From an uncultured Chloroflexus sp. (GTDB lineage Bacteria; Chloroflexota; Chloroflexia; Chloroflexales; Chloroflexaceae), in contig NZ_CALFBQ010000030.1 of assembly GCF_937951745.1 (NCBI RefSeq), positions 37,699-101,698 of the forward strand: a stretch of 64,000 nucleotides of DNA. The letters run 5' to 3'. Positions 1 to 8,409 of the stretch are shown in pieces. Within the stretch, counting starts at the first letter, position 1. The number at the start of each line of letters is the position of its first letter. The notes under the pieces are model-generated. The model was not told where the DNA came from and did not search any database. It worked only from the letters and a program-made list of their open reading frames with translations. A program made the position numbers and the translations under genes.

Positions 1-1177
1 GAACGTTGATCTGGTGATGGTGCATGATAGCTTGGCCCCCGGCATCATTCGCATTCTGCACCAAGAGTTGGGCGCCGAGCGGGTGTGGGATCCGCAGCGG
101 GTGGCAGTGGTGATCGACCACGTGGCTCCCGCTGCCAGCGTGCAGACCGCCGAAAAGCAGCAAGAGGTGCGGCGCTGGGTGCGCACGCAAGGCATCCCCA
201 ACCTGTTTGATGTCGGGCGCGGCATTTCGCACCCGGTGTTGGTTGAAGAGGGGTTGGCCCAGCCGGGGATGTTGATTTTGGGCAGTGATAGCCATAGCAC
301 GGCGTATGGCTGCGTGGGAGCGTTTGGCAGCGGCATGGGCAGCACCGACATTGCGCTGGCGCTGGCGACCGGCAAGACATGGCTGCGCGTGCCGGAGACG
401 ATTGTGGTACGCGCGCGCGGCACGTTTGGCTTCGGCGTCGGCCCGAAGGATTTGGCCCTCCGCGCCGCCCGCTTGCTCCGCGCCGATGGCGCCACCTACG
501 CCGCGATCGAGTGGCACGGCGTCGAGCAGCTCAGCGTGATGGAGCGGATGACGCTGGCGACCCTCTCGATTGAAATGGGGGCCAAAGCTGGTATTATCTC
601 GCCTGCTGGTCTCGACCTCACCGGCCCGCTGGTGCCTACCGTCGATGCCGATGCGCAGTATCAAACGGTGGTTGAGATCGATCTCGGTCAACTTGAGCCA
701 CAAGTCTCCGCCCCACATTATGTCGATAACGTCGCCGATCTGAGCGATCTGGGCCGGGTGGCGGTTGATGTGGTCTACCTCGGCACATGCACTAACGGCC
801 ACTACGAAGACATGGCGGTCGCGGCCCAGATCTTGGCCGGACGCCGCCTCGCGCCGGGAGTGCGTATGATCGTCGTGCCGGCCAGTGCGCAAGCCTTGCA
901 ACGCGCTGCTAGCGATGGCACCCTCGCTACGTTGCTCGCTGCCGGGGCCACGATTGGTACACCGGGTTGCGGTGCATGCATTGGCCGTCACATGGGAGTG
1001 CTTGCCCCCGGCGAGGTTTGCCTCTTCACCGGCAACCGCAACTTCCGTGGCCGCATGGGCAGTCCCGAAGCGCAGATCTACCTCGCCTCGCCGGCAGTCG
1101 CCGCCGCAACGGCACTTACTGGCTATCTAACCGATCCGCGTACAGTGATGGATGGCCAGCCGGTCGTATCGCAATAA
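1..1177 (+). CDS. lysT: Homoaconitase / 3-isopropylmalate dehydratase-type large subunit, 5' truncated by window edge
   Basis: This is the iron-sulfur hydro-lyase large subunit that, with the next gene, would convert homocitrate to homoisocitrate in the alpha-aminoadipate lysine pathway. The reading frame is open from base 2 (NVDLVMVHDS...), so about 25-30 N-terminal residues lie outside the window; the GTG at 14 is internal. Three likely [4Fe-4S] ligand cysteines are visible: CTNGH (codon 788-790) and GCGAC (codons 968-970 and 977-979). GSDSHS and GSGMGSTD motifs of the aconitase fold are also present. LeuC and LysT families are hard to separate by eye. The call to the lysine branch rests on the LysW, LysX and LysY genes downstream in the same operon. 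An isopropylmalate or dual role is not excluded. Confidence 0.87.
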   Translation, partial: NVDLVMVHDSLAPGIIRILHQELGAERVWDPQRVAVVIDHVAPAASVQTAEKQQEVRRWVRTQGIPNLFDVGRGISHPVLVEEGLAQPGMLILGSDSHSTAYGCVGAFGSGMGSTDIALALATGKTWLRVPETIVVRARGTFGFGVGPKDLALRAARLLRADGATYAAIEWHGVEQLSVMERMTLATLSIEMGAKAGIISPAGLDLTGPLVPTVDADAQYQTVVEIDLGQLEPQVSAPHYVDNVADLSDLGRVAVDVVYLGTCTNGHYEDMAVAAQILAGRRLAPGVRMIVVPASAQALQRAASDGTLATLLAAGATIGTPGCGACIGRHMGVLAPGEVCLFTGNRNFRGRMGSPEAQIYLASPAVAAATALTGYLTDPRTVMDGQPVVSQ

Positions 1178-1205
1178 CGCTCAGTGCAGAAAGAGAGGCT
1201 TTGCT

Positions 1206-1706
1206 ATGGCTCGTGTGTGGCTCTTTGGCCCCGATATCAATACCGATCAGATCGTTCCCGGTCGCTATGCGCCGTATATGTTGAAGGATGAGAGTGAACT
1301 GCGTCGCTACCCGTTCATCGAACACCGGCCCGATTTCGCGCCCAACGTGCGCCCCGGCGACATCATCGTCGCTGGCAAGAACTTTGGCTGCGGTAGCTCG
1401 CGCGAATACGCTCCGTTAGCTTTGCGCATGGTCGGCGTTGGCGCAATTATCGCCCCGCTCTTTGCCCGCATCTTCTTCCGCAACGCGCTCAACCTCGGCA
1501 TTCCCTGCTTTACCGCCGATCTGACCAGCGAGCTGGCCGATGGCGATGAGGTTGAACTTGATCTGGAACAGGGACGGATTACAACCAGTGATGGGCGCGT
1601 GATCCACTTGCCACCGCCACCGCTCTTCCTGCGCGAGGTGTGGGCCGCAGGTGGCATTGTGCCGTTCTACCGCCAGTATGGTCGTTTCCCCGGTGAGGTG
1701 GCGTGA
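1206..1706 (+). CDS. lysU: Homoaconitase / 3-isopropylmalate dehydratase-type small subunit
   Basis: This 166-residue swivel-domain subunit partners the preceding large subunit. GPDINTDQIVPGRY at the N-terminus and GKNFGCGSSREYAP around residues 58-71 are the standard small-subunit substrate-loop motifs. I chose ATG 1206 because it gives the canonical MARVW start 28 bases after the lysT stop, with an aaagagg-like ribosome site just upstream. An in-frame start at 1152 would overlap lysT and add 18 unlikely residues. Its TGA shares an A with the ATG of the dehydrogenase gene at 1706, so the two are probably translationally coupled. Assignment to homoaconitase rather than LeuD is from operon context. 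Confidence 0.87.
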   Translation: MARVWLFGPDINTDQIVPGRYAPYMLKDESELRRYPFIEHRPDFAPNVRPGDIIVAGKNFGCGSSREYAPLALRMVGVGAIIAPLFARIFFRNALNLGIPCFTADLTSELADGDEVELDLEQGRITTSDGRVIHLPPPPLFLREVWAAGGIVPFYRQYGRFPGEVA

Positions 1707-2704
1707 TGCAGATTTGTGTCATTCCCGGCGACGGAATCGGCCCGGAGGTGATGGCTGTAGCGACGGCGGCGCTGCGTGCGCTGGCGCCTGACCTCACGCT
1801 GACCGAAGCTGAAGCGGGGTGGGGCGTCTTCCAGCGCACAGGCGTCGCTTTACCCGCCGAGACACTGGCGGCAGCCCGTGAAGCGACCGCGATTCTCTTT
1901 GGCGCAGTCGCCTCGCCAAGTCACCCGGTGCCCGGTTACCGCAGCCCAATTGTCGAACTGCGCCGCACCCTCGACCTCTACGCCAACATCCGGCCCACAG
2001 TCGGCCCCGGCGTTGATCTGGTAGTCGTGCGCGAGAACACCGAAGACCTGTATAGCGGGCGCGAGCGGCTCGAAGACGATGGAAACACCGCCATCGCCGA
2101 GCGGGTCATCACCCGCGCCGCCTCGGCCCGTATCGCCCGCACCGCTTGCGAAATAGCGCACGCACGCCAAGCAGCCGGTCATCCCGGTAAAGTCACAATC
2201 GTTCACAAAGCCAATGTGCTGCGTGTCACCGACGGCCTGTTCCGCACCGTGGCGCTGGAAGTCGCCGCCGATTTCCCCGAATTGACTTTTGAGGAGCGGT
2301 TGGTTGATGTGGCCGCAATGCAACTAGCTGCCCAACCGCAGCGGTTTGATGTGATCGTCACTACCAACCTGTTCGGCGATATTCTCTCGGACATTGCCTG
2401 CATTCACGGCGGTGGCTTGGGTGTCGCCGCCAGCAGCAATCTCGGCCACGGTCGGGCGTTGTTCGAGCCGGTGCATGGCGCGGCGCCCGACATCGCCGGA
2501 CGCGGCATTGCCAATCCAACCGCAGCCCTCAACTGCGTGGTGATGCTGCTTGAGTGGATCGACCGGCCCCACGTGGCCGAACGGCTGCGCCGGGCCATGG
2601 ATGCCGTCGCCGCTGCTGACATTCGCACCCCCGACGCTGGCGGTGACGCAACAACTCGTGAAGTAGCCGATGCTATTCTGGAACAGATCGCAACCCTAGC
2701 TTGA
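1706..2704 (+). CDS. hicdh: Homoisocitrate dehydrogenase (isopropylmalate/isocitrate dehydrogenase superfamily)
   Basis: This 332-residue beta-decarboxylating dehydrogenase would oxidise homoisocitrate to 2-oxoadipate with NAD. The N-terminal IPGDGIGPEV, the substrate motif VVRENTEDLYSGRE (near residue 112), the HKANVL segment, the metal-binding TTNLFGDILSD segment and GSAPDIAG-like HGAAPDIAGRG are all present. The RENTE motif is shared by homoisocitrate and isocitrate dehydrogenases, whereas isopropylmalate dehydrogenases usually carry RELTGG. Length matches the Thermus homoisocitrate enzyme. ATG 1706 overlaps the lysU stop by one base; the GTG three bases upstream is less likely. It sits between the homoaconitase genes and LysW, which fits the pathway order. 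Confidence 0.88.
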   Translation: MQICVIPGDGIGPEVMAVATAALRALAPDLTLTEAEAGWGVFQRTGVALPAETLAAAREATAILFGAVASPSHPVPGYRSPIVELRRTLDLYANIRPTVGPGVDLVVVRENTEDLYSGRERLEDDGNTAIAERVITRAASARIARTACEIAHARQAAGHPGKVTIVHKANVLRVTDGLFRTVALEVAADFPELTFEERLVDVAAMQLAAQPQRFDVIVTTNLFGDILSDIACIHGGGLGVAASSNLGHGRALFEPVHGAAPDIAGRGIANPTAALNCVVMLLEWIDRPHVAERLRRAMDAVAAADIRTPDAGGDATTREVADAILEQIATLA

Positions 2705-2719
2705 AAGGAGCACCTAACT

Positions 2720-2887
2720 ATGCACGCTGAATGCCCCGAATGTGTTGCCTTGATCACGCTGCCGGCCAACACGCTAGAGAGTGAGATTATCGCTTGCCCC
2801 GATTGCGGCGCTGAATTGGAAGTTGTTAGCTTGAACCCGCCTACCCTCGCCCTCGCCCCTGAGGTCGAAGAGGATTGGGGCGAATAA
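2720..2887 (+). CDS. lysW: LysW amino-group carrier protein, first copy
   Basis: This 55-residue carrier protein is attached through its C-terminal glutamate to the amino group of alpha-aminoadipate (or glutamate), protecting it during lysine (or ornithine) synthesis. Two zinc-knuckle pairs, CPEC (residues 5-8) and CPDC (26-29), and the EDWGE C-terminus diagnostic of LysW are visible. It starts 15 bases after the dehydrogenase stop, with AAAGGAG at 2704-2710. It differs from the second copy only at residues 2 (H/R), 9 (V/A), 11 (L/E), 17 (N/G) and 21 (S/N). All four cysteines and the C-terminus are identical, so both look functional. Confidence 0.92.
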   Translation: MHAECPECVALITLPANTLESEIIACPDCGAELEVVSLNPPTLALAPEVEEDWGE

Positions 2888-2921
2888 CGACCTTATGTCT
2901 ACCCAACAAAGGAGTTCATCG

Positions 2922-3089
2922 ATGCGCGCCGAATGCCCCGAATGCGCCGCCGAGATCACGCTGCCGGCAGGCACGCTTGAAAACGAAATCATCGCCTGCC
3001 CTGATTGCGGCGCTGAATTGGAAGTTGTCAGCCTCAACCCGCCCACTCTCGCCCTCGCCCCTGAGGTGGAAGAGGATTGGGGAGAATAG
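2922..3089 (+). CDS. lysW: LysW amino-group carrier protein, second (tandem) copy
   Basis: This is a second complete 55-residue LysW, beginning 34 bases after the first ends. It has its own strong ribosome site (aaaggag, about 2908-2914) and spacing. An ATG at 2895 in the same frame would add nine residues not shared with the first copy, and it lies upstream of this ribosome site, so 2922 is preferred. CPEC and CPDC zinc ligands and the EDWGE tail are intact. Tandem lysW genes are not the usual arrangement: one carrier normally serves the whole pathway. The next gene (LysX) follows after 11 bases. Confidence 0.92.
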   Translation: MRAECPECAAEITLPAGTLENEIIACPDCGAELEVVSLNPPTLALAPEVEEDWGE

Positions 3090-3100
3090 GAGAACCGATT

Positions 3101-3955
3101 ATGCGCATTGCCGTCCTCTGCTCGCGCATCCGCGCCGAAGAGAAGCTGCTCTTTCAAGAGCTAGAACGCCGCGGTCTCGATTATGTCAAAATTGATGACC
3201 GCGAGCACATCTTTGACCTCCACCAGACCAGCTACCCGTTTGATGTCGTGCTCGAGCGCGCCATTCAGCATAGCCGCGCACTGTACATGCTCAAAATCCT
3301 TAACGACGCCGGCGTACCAACGGTCAACACCTACCACGTCGCCCTCACCTGCGGTGACAAGTTTCTCACTACGCAGGCGCTCATCCATGCCGGGGTGCCG
3401 ACGCCACGCTGTTTGCTCGCCTTCACGCCGGAAAGCGCGCTTGAAGCGATCGAGCAGCTCGGCTATCCGGTGGTGCTCAAGCCGGTAATCGGTTCATGGG
3501 GGCGGATGGTGAGCAAGATCAATGACCGCGACGCCGCCGAGGCCATTCTCGAACACCGTGATGTGTTGGGTAATTACCAACACTCAATCTTCTACATCCA
3601 GCAGTACATCAATAAGCCGGGCCGCGACATCCGCAGCTTCGTGATCGGTGACGAGTGCATTGCGGCGATCTATCGCACCAGCCCGCACTGGATCACCAAC
3701 ACTGCCCGCGGCGGCGTCGCCACGAACTGCCCGGTCACGCCAGAGCTGGCCGATCTGAGCGTGCGCGCCGCCCACGCGGTCGGCGGCGGCGTGGTCGCGA
3801 TCGATATTCTTGAGACACCAGATGGCGAGTTGTTGGTCAACGAAGTGAATTACACGATGGAGTTCCGCAATAGCATCGACACCACTGGGGTTGACATCCC
3901 GGCCCGGATTATCGATTACGTGGTAGAGGTGGGCAGCGGGCGTCGTAGTGTTTAA
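3101..3955 (+). CDS. lysX: Alpha-aminoadipate--LysW ligase (ATP-grasp)
   Basis: This 284-residue ATP-grasp ligase would couple alpha-aminoadipate to the C-terminal glutamate of LysW using ATP. An RimK/LysX-type layout is visible: a small N-terminal domain, the ATP-binding [15 protein letters not shown] segment near residues 124-138, and the metal-binding end [13 protein letters not shown] near 247-259, followed by [10 protein letters not shown] 3101 is chosen over an upstream in-frame ATG at 3077 that would run into lysW2; TAGGAGA lies 8-14 bases ahead. ArgX-type ligases using glutamate look very similar, and a dual role in arginine synthesis is possible. Confidence 0.88.
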   Translation: MRIAVLCSRIRAEEKLLFQELERRGLDYVKIDDREHIFDLHQTSYPFDVVLERAIQHSRALYMLKILNDAGVPTVNTYHVALTCGDKFLTTQALIHAGVPTPRCLLAFTPESALEAIEQLGYPVVLKPVIGSWGRMVSKINDRDAAEAILEHRDVLGNYQHSIFYIQQYINKPGRDIRSFVIGDECIAAIYRTSPHWITNTARGGVATNCPVTPELADLSVRAAHAVGGGVVAIDILETPDGELLVNEVNYTMEFRNSIDTTGVDIPARIIDYVVEVGSGRRSV

Positions 3956-3965
3956 TGAGGCGTGT

Positions 3966-5000
3966 ATGACTTTGCGCGTTAGCATTGTGGGAGCGAGCGG
4001 CTATGTCGGCGGCGAACTGTTGCGCCTCTTGCTCGACCACCCGCACGTGACAATTGTGCAGGCGACCAGTGCCCGCAACGCCGGGAGATACCTCTATCAG
4101 GTGCATCCCAACTTGCGTGGCCGCACCAATCTGCAATTCGTCCACCCCGACACCTTACAGCCGTGCGATCTGCTCTTTCTAGCCCTACCTCATGGCGAAG
4201 CGGCGCAGGCCATCGAGCGCTACGCCGCCCTCGCCGAGCGGATCATCGACTGTTCGGCTGACTTTCGCCTGCGCGATCCGGCGGTTTACCAGCAGTGGTA
4301 CGGCAATCCGCACCCGGCCCCGGCGTGGCTGGAGCGGTTTGTGTATGGGTTGCCCGAAGTGAACCGGGCCGCCCTGATCGGCGCGCGCTATGCCAGCGGC
4401 GTCGGTTGTAACGCCACTGCCACCAACCTTGCCCTGTTGCCGCTGGTGCAAGCCGATCTGATCGACCACACCCGACCGATTATTGCCGACGTGAAGGTGG
4501 GATCATCGGAAGGCGGCGCGACGGCCAGCGACGCCAGCCACCACCCCGAACGATCCGGCGCGGTGCGCTCGTTTGCGCCGGTTGGTCACCGCCACCTTGC
4601 CGAAGTCGAACAAGTGACCGGCTTGCGCAACGTTCATATGTCGATCACCGCGATCGAGCTCGTGCGCGGTGCGTTAGCGACAGTGCATGCCTTCGCGGCG
4701 CGTGACTTGACCGAAAAGGATTTGTGGCAGGCGTACCGTGGCTTTGCCCGTGAGCAGCCGTTTATCCGTATCGTGAAGGAACGGCAGGGGATCTATCGCT
4801 ATCCAGAACCGAAGATACTGGCAGGGGCCAATTACGCCGACATTGGCTTCGCCTACGAGCCAACGACCGGGCGGATTGTCAGTATCTGCGCGATCGACAA
4901 TTTGATGAAGGGGGCTGCCGGCAGCGCTGTGCAGTGCATGAACCTGATGTGTGGTTTTGCCGAGACGACGGCGTTGACGTTTATGGGGTTGCACCCGTAG
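3966..5000 (+). CDS. lysY: [LysW]-aminoadipate 6-phosphate reductase (ArgC family)
   Basis: This 344-residue NADPH-dependent reductase would convert the LysW-bound acyl phosphate to the semialdehyde. The N-terminal GASGYVGGELLRLL is the Rossmann motif, and the catalytic cysteine lies in SGVGCNATA near residue 148. HRHLAEVEQV, near residue 210, carries the conserved histidine region. ATG 3966 has GAGG five bases upstream; a GTG at 3948 overlaps lysX and is less likely. ArgC is the close alternative, but here the gene is the last member of a lysT-U-hicdh-W-W-X operon. The kinase (LysZ), aminotransferase (LysJ) and deacylase (LysK) are not in the window. Confidence 0.88.
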   Translation: MTLRVSIVGASGYVGGELLRLLLDHPHVTIVQATSARNAGRYLYQVHPNLRGRTNLQFVHPDTLQPCDLLFLALPHGEAAQAIERYAALAERIIDCSADFRLRDPAVYQQWYGNPHPAPAWLERFVYGLPEVNRAALIGARYASGVGCNATATNLALLPLVQADLIDHTRPIIADVKVGSSEGGATASDASHHPERSGAVRSFAPVGHRHLAEVEQVTGLRNVHMSITAIELVRGALATVHAFAARDLTEKDLWQAYRGFAREQPFIRIVKERQGIYRYPEPKILAGANYADIGFAYEPTTGRIVSICAIDNLMKGAAGSAVQCMNLMCGFAETTALTFMGLHP

Positions 5001-5027
5001 GAACAGGTTGATGAGCGTTTTATGGAG

Positions 5028-5048
5028 TGCGGCAGTCATGCTGCCGCA
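5028..5048. repeat. Hairpin after lysY, member of a dispersed family
   Basis: Perfect 8-base arms (TGCGGCAG at 5028-5035, CTGCCGCA at 5041-5048) with a 5-base loop, 28 bases after the lysY stop. It may stop transcription, although no T-tract follows. Related hairpins occur at 5107-5135, 27311-27337 and 59721-59741. Confidence 0.7.
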
Positions 5049-5106
5049 TTTCACCCCTGTGGGCAATCGCGACCCTCAGCGCCGCACTGGGCCATCCATA
5101 AAGTAG

Positions 5107-5135
5107 GGAGTGCAGCAGTATAACTGCCGCACTCC
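5107..5135. repeat. Second copy of the TGCGGCAG hairpin family
   Basis: Arms of 13 bases with one mismatch (5107-5119 and 5123-5135) around a 3-base loop, ending in GCCGCACTCC. It lies between the convergent ends of lysY and the coiled-coil gene, only 60 bases from the previous copy. Confidence 0.7.
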
Positions 5136-5168
5136 CCAGCTTCAAAGAAGCCGGCTTGCAACCGGCCT

Positions 5169-5435
5169 CTATTCATGTTCGGTCAATTGCTGATCGGCCA
5201 ATTCGGCCTGCAACGCCTGAATCGCTACTAGCAACTGGCGCTCGCGCTCGGCCAACGTGGCCGCCATTGCGCGCGCCGCCGACAATTGTGCAGCACGAGC
5301 TAAGGCCGTCGCCCCAGCGGGGACGGTATCATTTTCTAGACGGGCAACCGATTGGCGCGCCCGCTCAAGGCCGGGGCGCAAGCTGTTGAGGCGAGCGGTA
5401 AGTACTTCGATGCGCTGGCGAAAGTGATCTTGCAT
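5169..5435 (-). CDS. Small coiled-coil protein, unknown function
   Basis: An 88-residue protein with no family I recognise. It is rich in Leu, Arg, Ala, Glu and Gln with heptad-like spacing over most of its length, predicting a single long alpha-helical coiled coil with a break near the central DTVPAGAT segment, i.e. a helical hairpin. There is no signal peptide or membrane segment. A strong ribosome site (GGAGGA) precedes the ATG, which makes it a real gene rather than a chance frame. It stands alone, convergent with lysY. Confidence 0.7.
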   Translation of the reverse strand: MQDHFRQRIEVLTARLNSLRPGLERARQSVARLENDTVPAGATALARAAQLSAARAMAATLAERERQLLVAIQALQAELADQQLTEHE

Positions 5436-5622
5436 GGTTTATCCTCCACATATTCGCCGGGCACATCCGTAGCGCCGCGGCGACAATGACCTGAGCGGCA
5501 CCGTCGCCGCGATCCGCCATCTAGTATATCGTGTTTGCACATTTTTTGCAATGGGTGTGCAGAGATGGTGAAATACAATGCGCAGGGAATATTGCTTTCC
5601 CTGCGCATTGTGCTGTGTTACG

Positions 5623-8184
5623 TTACTCCAAAGGATTGATCACGCCATCGCGATACACTTCGATCACCAGATCGTGTTCGATGCGGCCAGCACAGCGAGT
5701 CGTCTTTTGCTCTGGCGGTTCGTCGCCGATCGTCTCAACAGTGACGACAATGGTTATATCAATGTCGGTGTAGGCATTCTTCTGCGTGCTGATCCGCCAG
5801 AGCGGTTCACCGAGCGTATCGCCTTTACCCACATATTCGAGTTTGTCGAGCGTATAGCGGGTGTCGACATTGCCACTGATCGACACACCAACACACCCCG
5901 TTAGCGTCGTGCTCATGAGCAACCCAACCAACAACAGCGCTATCCGGCGGCGCGATCGCCACGCGAGGATGCCGGGAGGCACAAAGACCAATGCCAGCCA
6001 CACCGGCGCAGCATTACTCGTGGCCGGCGGTGGGAAGACAACCTGCATCTCGCCTTCGATCGCATCAGGTGAGATCAAGGCTAATGCCGCGAACTGCGAG
6101 GTATCATCCGCTTCGCTGGTCAGCGAGGCTGCCCCTCCGTCAAAGACAAAGGCCAGTTCGTTCAGGCCGCTCCACTGGTACGAACCGCGCGGTGCCACTA
6201 TCAACGAAATCGCTTGAGCCAGCTTAATCAGATCGGCTGGATCATCATTAAAGTTTTCATTGTCATTCACACACGATACGGTCGTGCTGATCACCTTCTG
6301 GCTCACCATGATCCAGTCACCCTGCAAATCGACCACATGCACTTTGGCCTTGAAGGTGGCTGACTGATTGCGGGCCAAGGCTACCACCCGCACCATGTCG
6401 TAACCCATACCGCGATGGATTGGGCCGAGCACCAGTTGGCTGGAGCCATCGTGATACGTGACCGGCTCATCGCCCCGCCGGTAAAACAGCTCCACTCCCG
6501 GCTCAATGGTGAGCATGACCGGCCAGCCGGATGTGTTCGGGTTAGCTCCGCCGTTCACCACACTCAACGGATAGACGGCGCCACTGTCAATAACGGCTTG
6601 GATCTGGTACTCAGGCGGACGGCCATTTGGCGTTTGTTTCTCGATCTGCGGCGCCTCAGCAGTCGAACTGAGCACAAAATGATCACCCCTGTTGCGGCGA
6701 ACGCTGATCACATCACCGACCCGGCTGGCTTGTTGCAACACCTCCGGCAGCATGATCCCGGTATTGGCCCGTTCCGGCGCCACCCCAAGCAAATAGCGGG
6801 CATAATCATCGAGGTTAGCGCGCAGCTTCGCTTGGCGCGCTTCATCCATCAACGGGTAGCTGCCCTCGTTGATCGCCTTCACCAGCTCTTCCTCGCTCAG
6901 CGCGCAGGCACTGTTCGCGCAGAGGTTGACCTTCAGCAATTGGGCGTGAATGTAGCGCGATTCATCGTTCCGTCCCCACGTGAACGGTTCGGACTGAAAG
7001 CCAAGCTTCGGCCCATCAACCGTCGTTTGGCCGTACTGAGTGAGGTTGTGCTCTTGCGCTGCCGGCTCGATCAGAAAGACCAAGTTCTCATCGGTTGTCT
7101 CTAACCACCACGCCTTGATGCCAGAGAGGGCCGCCACCGTCATCGCATACTCTTCATCTTGCACCCAGTGGGCCAGCTCGTGAATCAGTTCGTAGCGTCC
7201 GGGCGGGTTGGCGATGGTTTGGGCGCTATCAACCGGCAACGAGAGGATGCTACTCTTGGGGCTGTATGCCGGCGCGTTGAGATCAGGCTTGATCACCACG
7301 AAAATAGACGAGTTCGACTTGGCTGCGGTAAACCCTTTCTGAGCAAAACTCCGCAGAATCGAAGCGATCTGGCGAATCACTTCATCGGCCTGATCAAGCG
7401 TGAACTTGGCCGTCATTGGCCACATCACGTAGATTTGGCCATTGGTGCGGCACAGTGTGTTCGACGTCCATTGCAAACAGAGATGATAGTCGTCGGCGGC
7501 GAATGCCGGCGGGGGTGCGAGCGTCTGCCACAGCTTTCCATCGCTCGCGGCGCTCTGCGGGCGAGCCACGAAGTAGCGGATCGTACCACCCCCGCCATTG
7601 CCGGAGGTGAGATCAGGCACACCGGTGGGCGCCACCCGCACTGCCAGCTCCAGTTTTCCATCACGTGGTTCTTGATCGAGCACCGCCAGATAGGTGTCAT
7701 CGACTAACGCCACAATGCGCGATTCGGGTGAAGCGGCGGGCAGCGACAGCGTGACCCGGCCCCGACTATCGTTTGGTGCAGTCACTGCGTAGAGCGGCGT
7801 CTCGATCACGGCCTGTTCTTGCAAGGCGACGGCCAATGGACCCTCAGCGGCGCTGAGGGCAACCGTAATCGGCTCGCCGGTTTCCATAACGGTGGGTGGG
7901 GCAATGATTTGCGTGCCGTATTCATCGGTGTAGGGTTGACCATTGGGTTGCACCGGCAGGCTGGCTAACGGCTTTACTTCCATCACCAGCGGAGCGGGAA
8001 CAGCGGTTGGCGGCGGCGCAACCGTCGCCTCCGCGCCACCCGGTGTAGACTCGCTCGCGGTGGGAGGGCCGGTCACGCAAGCGGCCAAACCGCTCCCGAT
8101 GACAAGAATAAGGAACCAATAGAGGGCGCGTGAGATGCCTTTAGCAGGACATGGAGCAAACGGCGGACGAGATGGGGCGAGCAT
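5623..8184 (-). CDS. Large lipoprotein with zinc-metalloprotease (HExxH) signature
   Basis: An 853-residue secreted protein. The N-terminus has a basic segment, a hydrophobic stretch and lipobox LAAC (around residue 36), followed by a Thr/Pro/Ala-rich linker, so it is probably lipid-anchored outside the cell membrane. HELAH at 7168-7182 (about residues 335-339) within HELAHWVQDEEYAM is a gluzincin-type zinc motif, pointing to a peptidase-like domain in the middle. Downstream regions look like beta-rich domains. Near the C-terminus a hydrophobic span with RSRRR is followed by a second lipobox-like sequence (TLTGC, about 5893), which is odd for one polypeptide. ATG 8184 is chosen because AAGGAGGA precedes it and it gives a proper signal peptide; the longer start at 8256 does not. 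The peptidase substrate is unknown. Confidence 0.75.
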   Translation of the reverse strand: MLAPSRPPFAPCPAKGISRALYWFLILVIGSGLAACVTGPPTASESTPGGAEATVAPPPTAVPAPLVMEVKPLASLPVQPNGQPYTDEYGTQIIAPPTVMETGEPITVALSAAEGPLAVALQEQAVIETPLYAVTAPNDSRGRVTLSLPAASPESRIVALVDDTYLAVLDQEPRDGKLELAVRVAPTGVPDLTSGNGGGGTIRYFVARPQSAASDGKLWQTLAPPPAFAADDYHLCLQWTSNTLCRTNGQIYVMWPMTAKFTLDQADEVIRQIASILRSFAQKGFTAAKSNSSIFVVIKPDLNAPAYSPKSSILSLPVDSAQTIANPPGRYELIHELAHWVQDEEYAMTVAALSGIKAWWLETTDENLVFLIEPAAQEHNLTQYGQTTVDGPKLGFQSEPFTWGRNDESRYIHAQLLKVNLCANSACALSEEELVKAINEGSYPLMDEARQAKLRANLDDYARYLLGVAPERANTGIMLPEVLQQASRVGDVISVRRNRGDHFVLSSTAEAPQIEKQTPNGRPPEYQIQAVIDSGAVYPLSVVNGGANPNTSGWPVMLTIEPGVELFYRRGDEPVTYHDGSSQLVLGPIHRGMGYDMVRVVALARNQSATFKAKVHVVDLQGDWIMVSQKVISTTVSCVNDNENFNDDPADLIKLAQAISLIVAPRGSYQWSGLNELAFVFDGGAASLTSEADDTSQFAALALISPDAIEGEMQVVFPPPATSNAAPVWLALVFVPPGILAWRSRRRIALLLVGLLMSTTLTGCVGVSISGNVDTRYTLDKLEYVGKGDTLGEPLWRISTQKNAYTDIDITIVVTVETIGDEPPEQKTTRCAGRIEHDLVIEVYRDGVINPLE

Positions 8185-8409
8185 ACGGTTCCTCCTTGGC
8201 GAAAGGATGGTTCGGCACAGGGAACCTGTATGTTGTTGTAGCGCGTACTGCACCAACTGTCACGGTGTTTCGATATAACTCCGCATTGCGAAGAAGCAAC
8301 AAATGGACAACCGCTATAACACTGTGCTAACACTACGCTACTACCCAACTAATATCGCCAGAGTAGAGTGATGTTAGCTGAAAAACAACAGAACTCAAGC
8401 GAGGTCACT
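8185..8409. promoter_or_regulatory. Divergent intergenic region between lipoprotein and thioredoxin genes
   Basis: 225 bases from which two genes diverge, so both promoters should lie here. AT-rich -10-like segments occur on the plus strand around 8310-8318 (CTATAACAC), but no convincing -35 partner was found. Confidence 0.3.

Noticed and set aside
14..16. GTG 14 as a true lysT start
   Set aside because: The frame is open upstream to the window edge and the conserved N-terminal segment is missing, so this is an internal codon.
6415..7707. Two long plus-strand frames (229 and 182 residues) opposite the lipoprotein gene
   Set aside because: They are shadows of the lipoprotein, which has a signal peptide and a strong ribosome site; these have neither.
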